The notes beneath the pieces are model-generated. The model saw only the letters and a list, made by a program, of their open reading frames with translations. It was not told the origin of the DNA and did no database searches. Shown piece after piece: positions 36,010 to 46,539 of a DNA stretch of 64,000 nt. Made by a program: the position numbers and the translations under genes. The first letter of the stretch is position 1. Each line of letters begins with the position of its first letter. Origin of the DNA: Paulownia fortunei (lineage: Eukaryota; Streptophyta; Magnoliopsida; Lamiales; Paulowniaceae); the NCBI GenBank assembly GCA_019321725.1, contig CM033110.1, positions 8,921,278 to 8,985,277 of the forward strand. The letters are read 5' to 3'.

Positions 36010-36449
36010 TGTAAGCAATTTATAATCGCATATAAATAATAATTAAATCAATATTATTCAGCAGCAGAAATTTGTTTGATTCACGGATGAACAGCTCGCC
36101 TACAAGCCTCCCAATAATATCACCACAGTCTTTCTCGCTCCAGTAAATACTACTAGAGCATTCACTAATTTCTAACACACACCTTAAACCCGTGGAGATT
36201 TTTAAGTTTTTGGTGATACTCCAAAATAAACGTAGAGAGAATATGGAGGAGAGAGAATATTTTTCTGTTAGTTAAATTACGTATCATTGTGATATCTTAT
36301 AGTGGTAGGAGAGATAACAAAAAAGATTATCTCTATCCCTATCACTCTTTGAGTACGATCAGGAGAGGTTTCTTGATAACCATCATCCTTATCCAAATAG
36401 GACTCTAACTAATCACAAATATGGATGCAAATAAAAAAATGCATCAATA
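36010..36449 (-). repeat. 3' LTR of 36 kb Copia element
   Basis: 440 bp, nearly identical to 42622-43060. On the minus strand it runs TATTGATGCAT...GCTTACA, so its 5' end is TA, not the usual TG. Confidence 0.93.
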
Positions 36450-36459
36450 TCTCCCACTC
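36450..36459 (-). other. Polypurine tract
   Basis: GAGTGGGAGA on the minus strand directly precedes the 3' LTR. Confidence 0.7.
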
Positions 36460-37516
36460 ATACATATTTGACTCGACTCATTCGAATCACATCCCCATAA
36501 TTCTCATCTCACGTCCCTTCTTTCATACAGGGAATAAGGCGTGCGACCAAGGAGAAAGGAACAAGTGAGGAGAGTTATATTAAGTCATCACCTAACTAAC
36601 ATAACTCTACAACTCAAAACTCACTATGTACCCCAAACTATGTGGTCGCACTAGATCAAGCATCTCTGATCCCTCTATAATGAGTAGAGCATGCTTGACT
36701 CTCTCAGCTATGTATCTATGCTCATGACTATGTCAAACACATTTTTAACTTAGTTGGTCGGCTAATGAGCCATAGAACAAAAGTGTGTTACCAGCTTAGC
36801 TCTTTCTCGGCCCCTTATGTCAATCAGCTTGGTCCTAACAGCTTTCTTAGTCACGCTTCGACAGACCGGATCAAACGTGGTTATTGGAAACATACTAAAG
36901 TAGCGTCATTAAGTTTACACCTCATGACACGGTCCAGAGTCCCAAAGGGTACGAAAAATATATTAAGGGCTCACATAGTGACGAAACAGGGATCCATTCA
37001 TTCACTCCACTTATAAGGTCGTCTCAAAGCACATGTAGTATGAATACATGCTATGATGGAGCTTCCACTCAATTTAGGCATGCCACGCTCTTAACATTAT
37101 ATGAATCTTAGTCCAGTCGCTATCCAAGCGCCTGACCTGCGTACCATCATAAGTCACTCTCCAAAGTGTCATGCAGTAGTTCGCACATTCGGCTATAGAT
37201 AGGCTTTTATGAAGTTTGGACATACTTCATAATTGATCGAGTATGATCTCATCTTGGCCTCATGCCAAGGCGACTATGAATTAAACTTTAACCTTCCTCG
37301 CTATTCCAAGCGTCAAGGCGATCATTCGCGTCCCTCCCAATGGTGCGAACATGATCTTTGAGTCTCATCCTGCTCGCTGTCAAAGCGCCAGGGTGATTGC
37401 CCGTGTGAGTGGGTCAATCTAAGCCTGGTGACATTCATAATAGACTCAGTACACTAACAAATTTAACAAGAAAAAAAATCTCATTAATCAACAAAGTGTT
37501 CATACAGGCTATAAAC
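36460..37516 (-). other. Long 3' non-coding region of Copia element
   Basis: About 1.05 kb between the RNase H stop and the 3' LTR without a supported gene. It contains diverged recurring phrases such as GCGCTTTGACAGCGAG, GCCTTGACGCTTGGAATAGCGAG and CGCCTTGGCATGAGG (minus strand, 37260-37400). It is less AT-rich than host DNA. Confidence 0.5.
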
Positions 37517-40500
37517 TCAAATCCTATGAAGTCCCATACTACTAACATGCCTTTGGAACACATCTCTCTGCAAAGGCTTAGTAAAAGGATCAGTGACCAT
37601 ATCGCTAGTAGGAATATGCCTGAGAACAACTTGACCTTGTGCAATGCTCTCTCGAATGAAGTGATATCTGGTGTCAATATGCTTAGTCCGCCCATGATAC
37701 TTGGGGTCCTTAGCATATGCTAGTGCAGCTGTATTATCACAATAGACAACAACTGCATCATCAACATGCACCGCAACGTATAGACTCTGCAAGAATCTCC
37801 TCAACCAGATAGCCTCTTGGACTGCTGATGTACAAGCAACGTATTCGGCCTCCATGGTGGATAAAGAGATACATGGTTGTTTCTTGCTACACCAAGTGAT
37901 AGCAGCGCCTCCCAATAAGAATGCATATCCCGATGTGGATTTGCGCTCATCTCTATCCGTTGATCCATCAGCATCACTATATCCAATTAGCTTTAAACTA
38001 CCTCCATGGTAGCACAAAGCGAGATCACTTGTTCCCTTCAAATATCTAAGTATCCTTTTGACCACGGCCCAATGGTCATGTCAGGATTACTTTGATATCT
38101 ACTCACCATTCCAACTGCAAAGCACAGGTCTGGTCGAGTACACATTATTGCGTACATCAGACTCCCTACCGCTCTCGCATATGGAACCTTAGCCATGCGT
38201 TCCCTTTCTTTTTTCTTCTTAGGGCACAATTCTTTGCTAAGAACACAGTTTTTATCCATGGGTGTGTCAACAGGATTAGCATTATGCATACGGAAGCATT
38301 CTATAATTCTCTTGATATAAGCCTCTTGAGACAAACTCAAGAGTTTTCTAGAACGATCCCGGTGTATCTTAACACCAAGTATGTATTCAGCTTCTCCCAT
38401 GTCCTTCATCTCAAAAGTAGAGGACAGCCACTTCTGAGTGGCGACAATCATCTCCATATCATTCCCAGCCAACAAAATGTCATCCACATACAGTGAGAGT
38501 ATTAAGAAATTCCTCCCACTTCTCTTGACATACACACAATGGTCTTCCTCGATCATCGTAAAGCCTATCATAGTGATAGCTCGATGAAATCGATGGTACC
38601 ACTATCTGGACGATTGTTTCAGTCCATAAATAGAACGTTTCAAGCGGCATACTTTGCGCTCTTATCCAATTTCCTAAAATCCAACATGTTGATCCATGTA
38701 GATCTCCTCGTCTATCTCTCCATTGAGAAATGCTATCTTGACGTCCATCTAAAATAATTCTAGATCTAAGTGGGCGACAATGGCTAATATGAGGCGAATA
38801 GAGGCAAACCTCACCACTGGGGAGAATGTCTCTTCATAATCTATACCCTCTCTTTGGGTATAACCCTTCGTCACAAGTCGAGCTTTATACTTGTTGATTG
38901 ATCCATCTGACTTTCGCTTGACCTTTAGAACCCATTTGTTCCCAATGGTCTTATATCCAGATGGAAGATCGACTAGCTCCCAAACATGGTTCTTAGCCAT
39001 CGAGCTCAACTCTTCTTTCATAGCAGCTATCCACTCATTTGCATTTGGAGAAGTCATAGCCTCTTCATAAGTGGCTGGCTCATCAACATCCACAAAAGCA
39101 CACATGAAAGATTCCCCTTCGATTTCATAACACCGATGGGGTATATTTCCATGTTTGCTCTTACGCGCTTGTGGATTTTGAGAGTTTTCTTCCAGTTGGT
39201 CACTCCTACTGAATTTAAGGTCACTTGCATTATCCCCGTCAATTACTGGATAAGGCTGCGAAGCCTCACCCTCGCCAGGGATTGGAGCGCCACCTTGAGG
39301 ATCTTACAACTCATACAGTTCAAGGGCCCCTTTGACTTACCAATGGTTGGAAAAACCTCCTCGAGAAAATTCACATCACGGGACTCAATCTCAGTCATTC
39401 CTCCATCAGGGTGTTCACCGTACATCACATAGCCCTTTGAGTGATCACAATACCTTATAAAGATATGTTTGACCGCTCTAGGGCCAAGCTTCCCATACTT
39501 ATGAGAAGCATTGTGAACAAACCCAGCCGACCCCCAAGGGCGCAAGCCTTCTAAACTAGTCTTTCTGTCATGCCACATCTCATAGGGTGTCGAAAGAACT
39601 GACTTAGAAAACACACGGTTTAATATGTAAGCAACAGTCAAAATTGCATCACCCCAAAATGATATTGGAAGATTTGCTTGCGCCATCATTGATCTGGCCA
39701 TATCCAGAAGTGTGCGATTCCTCCTCTCTGCAACCCCAATTTTGTTGTAGAGTGTGTGGAATCGTCAATTATCTGATGATCCCTTTTCTTCACACATTTG
39801 TCTAAATTGATCAGACAAATATTCTCACCCTCTGTCAGTACGTAGAATTTTGAGGTTCCTATCTCTTTGGTTCTCAACCTCTGCCAAGAATCACTTAAAA
39901 CAATCAAGCACTTCTGACCGATGAGACAAGAGATATACTGACCCATAGCGCGAATAATCATCAATAATGAGTGAGAAAATAGGATGCACCATGTCGTGCC
40001 CTCACATTGAGGGTCCACATATATCCGAGTGGACTAACTCTAGAGGATTACTAGCCCTCTTTGCCTTTCCAAAAGGCTTCCGGCAAGCTTTTCCTGCCAG
40101 ACATGGTTCACATACAAGAAGGTTGACTTTAGCGAGGTGGCCTAAAAAACCTTCTCGAGCTAACCTAGTCATCTTTTCTTGTCCTATGTGCCCTAATCTT
40201 GCATGCCACTTAATAGAATCAAAAATAGCATCAACAGTAAGTCATAAAGGTCTTTGCCATAAAAAATAGACAAGCTGGTTCGCTCAAACAAGAAAGAAAA
40301 CCATGTTCAAAAAGTGCACTAACTGAAAGTAAATTACATCCAATGCTAGGTGCATATTGCACATCACTAAGGAGTAGCTCTCGCCCAGTGCCGAGCTTGA
40401 GCTGGTATGACCCAACTCCAAGAACCTCCTCTTGTGCGCCATTCCCCATAGCAATGTAGTGGCTGCATGCTGACACTCGATGATAATCTACAAATCCTGC

Positions 40501-41593
40501 TCAATCCCTTGTCATGTGTTTTGTTGCCCCTGTGTCTACAATCCAACTAAGGAGAAAATTAGCAACAAAAACATGCGAACATACGAATGAACTAAGAGAG
40601 CTAAGAGTGGCTCTTACCTTCTTCAGCTCAGTGCAATCACGAGCGAACTGACCCAACTTTCCACAGTTAAAACACTTATCTTTCTTCTTTCCACCCCTCT
40701 TGCCTCGGTGATGCTTCATAGACTTGTCACCTTGTGGGGCCAAGTTCTGGCTTTGACCACTGCTTTGTCCAGCATCATTCTGCTTGTTCCAGCATTTGCC
40801 TTTATTGGGCTTACGCTATCCAGCATGTGCGACAAAGCTGCTGCTTATGCTCGCTCCAACTCTCGACAGTCAGCCTCAAGCTTGAGATGACTGGAAACAC
40901 TGTCGAATGTCTAGATTTGCTCATTATGCGTAAGCACAAGCTTAACATGTCCCCAAGTCTGCTCAGGTACCAACCTTAGGACAGCCAAAACTTGTTATTC
41001 ATCAGTGAGCTCACTTCCAGCATTTTGAAGCTCTCGAATCATATCCTTCATCACATCAAGATGTTGGGTCATCAAATGCTTCGGGTCAAGTACGTACTGG
41101 TTGAACCTAAGGGTTAGTGCCCTCAGTCTTGTAGCCGAAGTGCTACCGTACGTGACCTTCAACACATCCCACAGCTCTCTAGCTGTAGGATACTATTCAA
41201 ACTCACGAATTAGATTATCGTGCATGCAGCTCAACATTGTAAAGCGCGCACTCTTATCTTGATCCACCCACTTATTATACGCGTCCATATCGCGATGATA
41301 GGTAGTTGGTCCATTTTTTGGCTCAGTTGGCATAGGCATAGTAGTGGTGAGATGATCAAGGATCTTTTCTTTGTGCAACAAGAATTGAATTTTTCTATGC
41401 CACATTGCATAGTTCTGGCCATCAAGTTTCCAGTACCATAGAGATCAGAAAAATGTACTTGGGCATCCATTACTGTATAATATGCGCAATAAGTTAGGTA
41501 CTGGTCTAAAATTTTATCCAGATCCAAGTAAATATTTATCATTTTCTTTAATTCAGTTAGATCGAAAATTTCGCCACCAAGGCTAGTAATCAT
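37517..41593 (-). pseudogene. Copia Gag-Pol polyprotein, broken
   Basis: Minus-strand order: Gag (MWHRKIQFLLHKEKILDHL at about 41405), zinc knuckle CFNCGKLGQFARDC at about 40680, protease WIVDTGATKHMT, GAG-pre-integrase region, integrase (LELVHSDICGPS in one frame, later NLPISFWGDAILTVAYILNR and IFIRYCDHSKGYVMY), reverse transcriptase ([45 protein letters not shown]) and RNase H (ISLSTMEAEYVACT, HIDTRYHFIRE, TDPFTKPLQRDVF), ending at 37517. The longest open pieces are 38571-38038 and 38065-37517. At least eight frame breaks occur. Protease DTG and RT YVDD are kept, but the knuckle His is Gln. Confidence 0.92.
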
Positions 41594-42157
41594 CTCCCAC
41601 CGAATTAAAGATCACAATAAAAAATTACTGATCCATGAATAAAATTAAAAATATCCATAAAAAAATGCATACATTAAATACGAATAATAATCTTGAGTTG
41701 ACATTTGGTGCGTCTTGTCGAGACAATTATTGGCCTATAGTGGTAATTAACGAAACATATCCCCAAAAATATATATACATGGCCTCTAAAAAATGGCCTC
41801 ATAAATACATGCAAAAAAATTACATTTTTCAAGACCTATTACATAAATCTAAAATTGGAATATCGTATTACCACCATTTCCATTAATTATCTCTCAAATA
41901 AAATAATTATAGAAACATAACATACATGAGCACCTAGAATGTCAACTCCCATTTTATACATATTGATAAATAATCGCATTGGATAAAATAGCATAATCAC
42001 AAAAAAAATGCAATTAAAACAAATTTAAGCCTAAAATAATTCTAGAATTGAAAAAAATAAATTCTATATGGTTCAAATAGGCCATAAAAAATAAAAATTA
42101 AATTCTGCCCAGGTAAAAAAAATTTTTTTTTTCTCCGATGGGCCCCTGGCCCGCACG

Positions 42158-42292
42158 CCACTAGGCCACCAGCTGGCAGGCGCCTAGTGGTAGCTGGCTT
42201 TGCCAGCTGTGTGCTGGGTGTGCCAACATGTGGCTGGCACACGCCAGCCATTTGCAAGCATTCTTTCTCCTGCTGCGCCACATGGCGCAGCA
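42158..42292. other. Cluster of four perfect hairpins in Copia leader
   Basis: In a GC-rich patch of the leader, four perfect inverted repeats follow each other: 42158-42166/42182-42190 (9 bp), 42192-42198/42202-42208 (7 bp, loop TTT), 42231-42238/42243-42250 (8 bp, loop ACAC), 42271-42280/42283-42292 (10 bp). Position between primer site and Gag is where retrotransposon RNA packaging or dimerisation signals lie; that role is inferred. Confidence 0.7.
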
Positions 42293-42607
42293 ACAGCAAC
42301 CTTCTTCCCTTTTTTTTTTTTAAATAAAGAAAAAAAATCAACGCCTCGTGGGCAACTATTCTCCGGCGCGCTTTTCCGGTAGACACTAATTTTCATCAAA
42401 AAAATATCTATTTCAATACTAATTCATTTTTGATACATAATATATCGATTTAATATTTTTTTTTCTTTTCATGCTCTACAACATGACATCAATATTATGC
42501 ATCAATTGAATTTAAACATGCATTTGTACATACAAATACAATATATAATCTTCAAAGTCTATTTTCATGATTGAATTTAAATCACGAAGGCGAGGTCGAG
42601 CTCTATT

Positions 42608-42619
42608 GGCTCTGATACT
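42608..42619 (-). other. Primer-binding site (initiator Met tRNA type)
   Basis: The minus strand reads AGTATCAGAGCC next to the 5' LTR, matching the common plant Copia primer site TGGTATCAGAGC. Confidence 0.8.
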
Positions 42620-42621
42620 AC

Positions 42622-43060
42622 TGTAAGCAATTTATAATAGCATATAAATAATAATTGAATCAATATTACCTCAGCAGCGGAAATTCATTTGATTCACGGA
42701 TGAACAGCTCGCCTACAAGCCTCCCAATAATATTACCACAACTTTCTCTCTCCAGTAAATACTACTAGTATTCACTAATTTCTAACCATACACCTTAAAC
42801 CCGTGGAGATTTCTAAGTTTTTAGTGATACTCCAAGAATAAACGTAGAGAGAATATGGAGGAGAGAGAATATTTTTCTGTTAGTTAAATTACGTATCATT
42901 GTGATATCTTATAGTGGTAGGGAGAGAGAATAAAAAAGATTCTCTCTATCCCTATCACTGTTTGAGTCCGATCAGGAAAGTTTCTTAATAACCATCATCC
43001 TTATCCAAATAGGACTCTAGCTAATCACAAATATAGATGCAAATCAAAAATGCATCAATA
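42622..43060 (-). repeat. 5' LTR of 36 kb Copia element
   Basis: 439 bp partner of 36010-36449, adjoining the primer-binding site. Followed by the CAAGT duplication at 43061-43065. Confidence 0.93.
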
Positions 43061-43065
43061 CAAGT

Positions 43066-44642
43066 AATTAATGTTTGGGTATTTTTTTTGAAACATAATA
43101 TAGACAGCAATGGCTCTGAAGAAAAGTAAATGTCACTGTGATAATATAACATAGAATCATACACAAGGAAAAGATTAATCCCACCATCATAAAGAACAAG
43201 AAAACCTAAGAATTGCTATAAGAATTAATAAAACATATATTTAGTTTGTGAAAGAGAGATAAATTGTAATGCATGTGGAGTAATATGGCAGTAGAGTCTT
43301 AATGCAGTGAACCATTCCTGAATGAAGACAGAGAAGAGATTATCACCTCAGTATGCACTAGTACTGTCTAGAGAGAGAGATGAAGAGAGGGAGAGGGAGA
43401 GCTTTAAAGCTAGAAACTTTATCTGCATCTCTATTAATCCCTGATGTTTGTTGTTGGCTTTTGTGATGTGGAAGAGTTAGTTGTGCTTTGGAAAGGAGCT
43501 GAGTTCAGAGCAGTGCACGTGTAACCACTAGTAACCAATATTCAGGTCTCTGACCCAAAAATACTGTCAAACGAGAAATTAAAGGCGGAATGTTAAGCCC
43601 ATACCTCTATGTTCAATCTCATTAATCCCATTTGCATGCAGTGAGAATCTTGTCACCGCCCTTCACAAGTATACTTGAAATTTTGAACTCGTGTAATTAC
43701 TGTTATGTGTGAGGGAAAGAGAAAAAAGAAAATTTGGATGTTGAGTGTGCATAAGTTGAAGATAAATGACTTGGAACAGGAATTGAATTTTATTTTATGT
43801 CAGAAATATTGCTACATATCCATGTTTAGTAAAGCATGGAATATCCAAAACAAAGATGTTTAAATTAGTTATTTTTTGTTGAAATTATAGAGGTTTGGAA
43901 ACTATAGAAGGACACAAACCATCAAGAAAGGGGAACCTGAATTAAAACACTTCTTTCTTCAGCAGAAAGTGATGAATATGATTGTTAGACAAGGTACCAA
44001 AACTGGAAGAAGACAACTGTAGAAAGGAATGTAATGAAACCAAAAAAAATGAAGAAAGCTTGTATTGTAGGAAGGAGAAACTGCAGAATCTATTGATCTC
44101 ATAAAATAAAACCACAAAGAATTCATGAACTTGCACATCCCTCTGTCCAGTCTTGCAAGTTTTGTGGTGAAAAGTACTGTAAAACACTATAAATCAAGAG
44201 AGAGTTCCAGTTCTTGCGCAATGCTATCAATCAGTCCACTGCTTCATTAAGCAATAGTCAAAAGCTTGCGGTACCCTTGCTCTTTTCCTTTTCCCCATTT
44301 ATTCTATCTGCCGTTGTTTTCTCTTTGTTCCTTCATTAATAGCTTTAGTTTTCAGGTGATATTTCAGTTGATGCAAACTTTTATGACTGGCATAGAGTTC
44401 ATTTCCTCCTGTTAATTAATTGTTGTTCAAAAAGAATGATAGGAAAAAGATAGCTTCCCTTGAATTTTAAAATATTTTTCATGGTTTCAACTTTATGTTT
44501 TGTCTATTTTCTCTATCAGCAGATATGAAGAAGACAACAGCAAAGACAGTAGTCACGAAGACTCTAGTTTCTACATGAGAAGGGCATCTGGATGACTCAA
44601 ATTTACCTGTTAAATTAAATGGTTTTCTCAAGCTGATAATAT
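43066..44642. other. Intergenic; possible exon debris at right end
   Basis: Host DNA between two Copia insertions. It includes a GA-rich stretch at 43365-43405. The last part (44523-44590) reads RYEEDNSKDSSHEDSSFYMRR in one frame before a stop, which looks coding-like but matches nothing I know. AATAT at 44638-44642 is the duplication of the next element. Confidence 0.4.
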
Positions 44643-45047
44643 TGTTGCAATTAATGTGCTAAAAAAAAAAGCAAATTTAGAGTCACATCATACTTAAATA
44701 TTGTAATTAATGTGCAGCAAATTGGACTCAATGTATCATACTTTTGTTAAAAATATTTCATCCTATATAATTGTAGGTTATGCTATAGGTTGGGCTAATT
44801 GTGTTTTCTAGATTTCCAAATACTTTTGTCTTCATTTTGTCAAAATATGCAGCATGCTCATATATTAATTATGATTGTAAGAATGAAAAAGAGAGATGAG
44901 TCATTACAAAAATATCATATTTTGTTCTTTATTTCTCTCTCTATTTTTCAGCTCAAAATACATTTTAGTTGCTAAAAATTTTCAACCATTATCCTCCATA
45001 ACTAAGCCTTATTTTCAACATAACAAGCCTCCAAAAATGATCCAACA
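44643..45047 (+). repeat. 5' LTR of 44 kb Copia element
   Basis: 405 bp, TGTTGCAATTAATG...ATCCAACA, paired with 49222-49620. Confidence 0.93.
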
Positions 45048-45050
45048 AAG

Positions 45051-45062
45051 TTGTACCAGAGC
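45051..45062 (+). other. Primer-binding site
   Basis: TTGTACCAGAGC three bases after the 5' LTR, one or two changes from the initiator-Met type TGGTATCAGAGC. Confidence 0.65.
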
Positions 45063-45165
45063 GTGGTTATAAAGGTCAGGTTTTTTGAAGAGAAAAATAC
45101 AAGAAGAATGTGGTGTAAAGAGAAAACAGTGTTGTTGTCAAAATAAGTTGCAGTAGAAAATTTTC

Positions 45166-46537
45166 ATGGCAAATTCAAGTAATTTGCAGCAGGTTACTCT
45201 TCCAATTTTTAGGGGAGAAAACTATGAATTTTGGTGTAAGAAAATAAATACATTGCTGCCTCTTTAGACATGTGGGAACTTGTACAAGATGACTATAAAA
45301 ATGAGGAAGAAGGAGTATATTTCACAATAGCTCAAATAAAGGAGTTGAAAAAAATAAAATAAAGAGATGCTGCAGTTTTATCCAAAATCCAACAAGCTAT
45401 TTCAGATTCATCTTTCCAAGAATAATGGGAGCTAAAAAATCCAAAGAAGCATGGGTCATTCTTCAAAAGGAATTTGGTGGAGATGAGAAGCTAAGAGCTA
45501 TCAAATTTCAAACTCTTAGAAGGGAGTTAGAAAATCTGAAAATGAAAGAGAAAGAAAATTTGAATGAGTTTCATTCAAAGTTTGTAAAGTTAACTAATCA
45601 AATGAAGACTTATGATGAAAAACTCTCAAATCAAAGAATGGTTGAAAAAAATTTAATTTGTCTACCAGAGAGATTAAATCATATTGTGGTTGTTATAGAA
45701 CAAACTAAGGATATTTCTCAAATGAATGTTCATGAATTGATGGGAGCATTAAAATCTTAAGAAGAAAGGTTGGTTAGACAATCTGAAAAATTGATTGAAA
45801 ATGCATTTCAATCAAAAATGAATGTGAATGTTAAGAGTTATGGAGAATCATCAAGTGGTGAACAAAATAGAGGACAACCATTTAGAGGTGGAAGATTTGG
45901 TAGAGGAAGAGGAAGAGCAAGAAACTTTAGAGGAAGAGGAAGAGGTTTCTATGATAGAAACCAAAATAAAAATGATAATGAGAAGAAATGCACACATTGT
46001 GGAAAAACTAGTCATGAGTATAAGGATTGTCGGTTCAAAGGCAAGCCTAAATGTCATAATTATAATAAATTTGGTCATGTCCAAAAAGATTGTCATGTAA
46101 ACAATCAACCACAAAATCAGCAACAAGCTAACTTTTTAGAAGAGAAAGAATGTGGAGAAAATATGTTTTATGCTTGTCAAGCTGCCACAGAAAGAAAGAA
46201 TGATATTTGGTATATTGATAATGGTTGTAGTAACCACATGACGGGTGATAAATTAATTTTTTTTAGCATAGATACCTATGTAAATTCTCAAGTGAAAATA
46301 GGGAATAGTGTTCTTATCATGGCACAAGGAAAAGGAACAATTTATGTTGAAACAAATAGAGAAGCTAAATACATTCGTGATGTGTTTTTTGTACCAGAGT
46401 TGGAGCAAAATTTATTGAGTGTTGGACAGCTTGCACAACATGGTGATGCAGTTCATTTTGAAGGAAATAATTGCATCATTCTTGATAAAAATGAAACAAA
46501 ACAGATTTTGGCAAGAATTCAAATGGAAAAAAATTGA
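45166..46537 (+). pseudogene. Copia Gag and protease
   Basis: ATG at 45166 opens MANSSNLQQVTLPIFRGENY, a DUF4219/UBN2-type Gag start. A frame break follows, then 45425-45757 is open (WVILQKEFGGDEK), with a stop at 45758-45760. The frame then continues through an RGRGRG-rich basic region and two knuckles. The first, CTHCGKTSHEYKDC, is complete; the second, CHNYNKFGHVQKDC, has Tyr for its second Cys. The protease active site reads YIDNGCSNHMTG, where Copia enzymes have DSG. Gag would form particles and bind RNA; this copy cannot be processed normally. Confidence 0.9.
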
Positions 46538-46539
46538 AG

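Larger units (their letters stand above)
36010..43060 (-). mobile_element. Ty1/Copia retrotransposon with both LTRs, 7.05 kb
   Basis: LTRs at 36010-36449 and 42622-43060 bound a minus-strand polyprotein. CAAGT lies immediately outside both ends (36005-36009, 43061-43065). The primer-binding site and polypurine tract are in place. About 25 differences separate the two 440 bp LTRs by eye, so the insertion is moderately old. The domain order (Gag, protease, integrase, reverse transcriptase, RNase H) is Copia, but many frameshifts and stops make it inactive. It has a long leader (about 1 kb) and a long 3' untranslated region (about 1 kb). Confidence 0.95.

Noticed and set aside
42042..42399. Overlapping frames in the Copia leader
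   Set aside because: They cover the GC-rich hairpin cluster; no motif and no consistent frame.
43365..44240. Possible microRNA precursor or small gene near the GA-rich stretch
   Set aside because: No known mature microRNA sequence and no long fold-back seen by eye.
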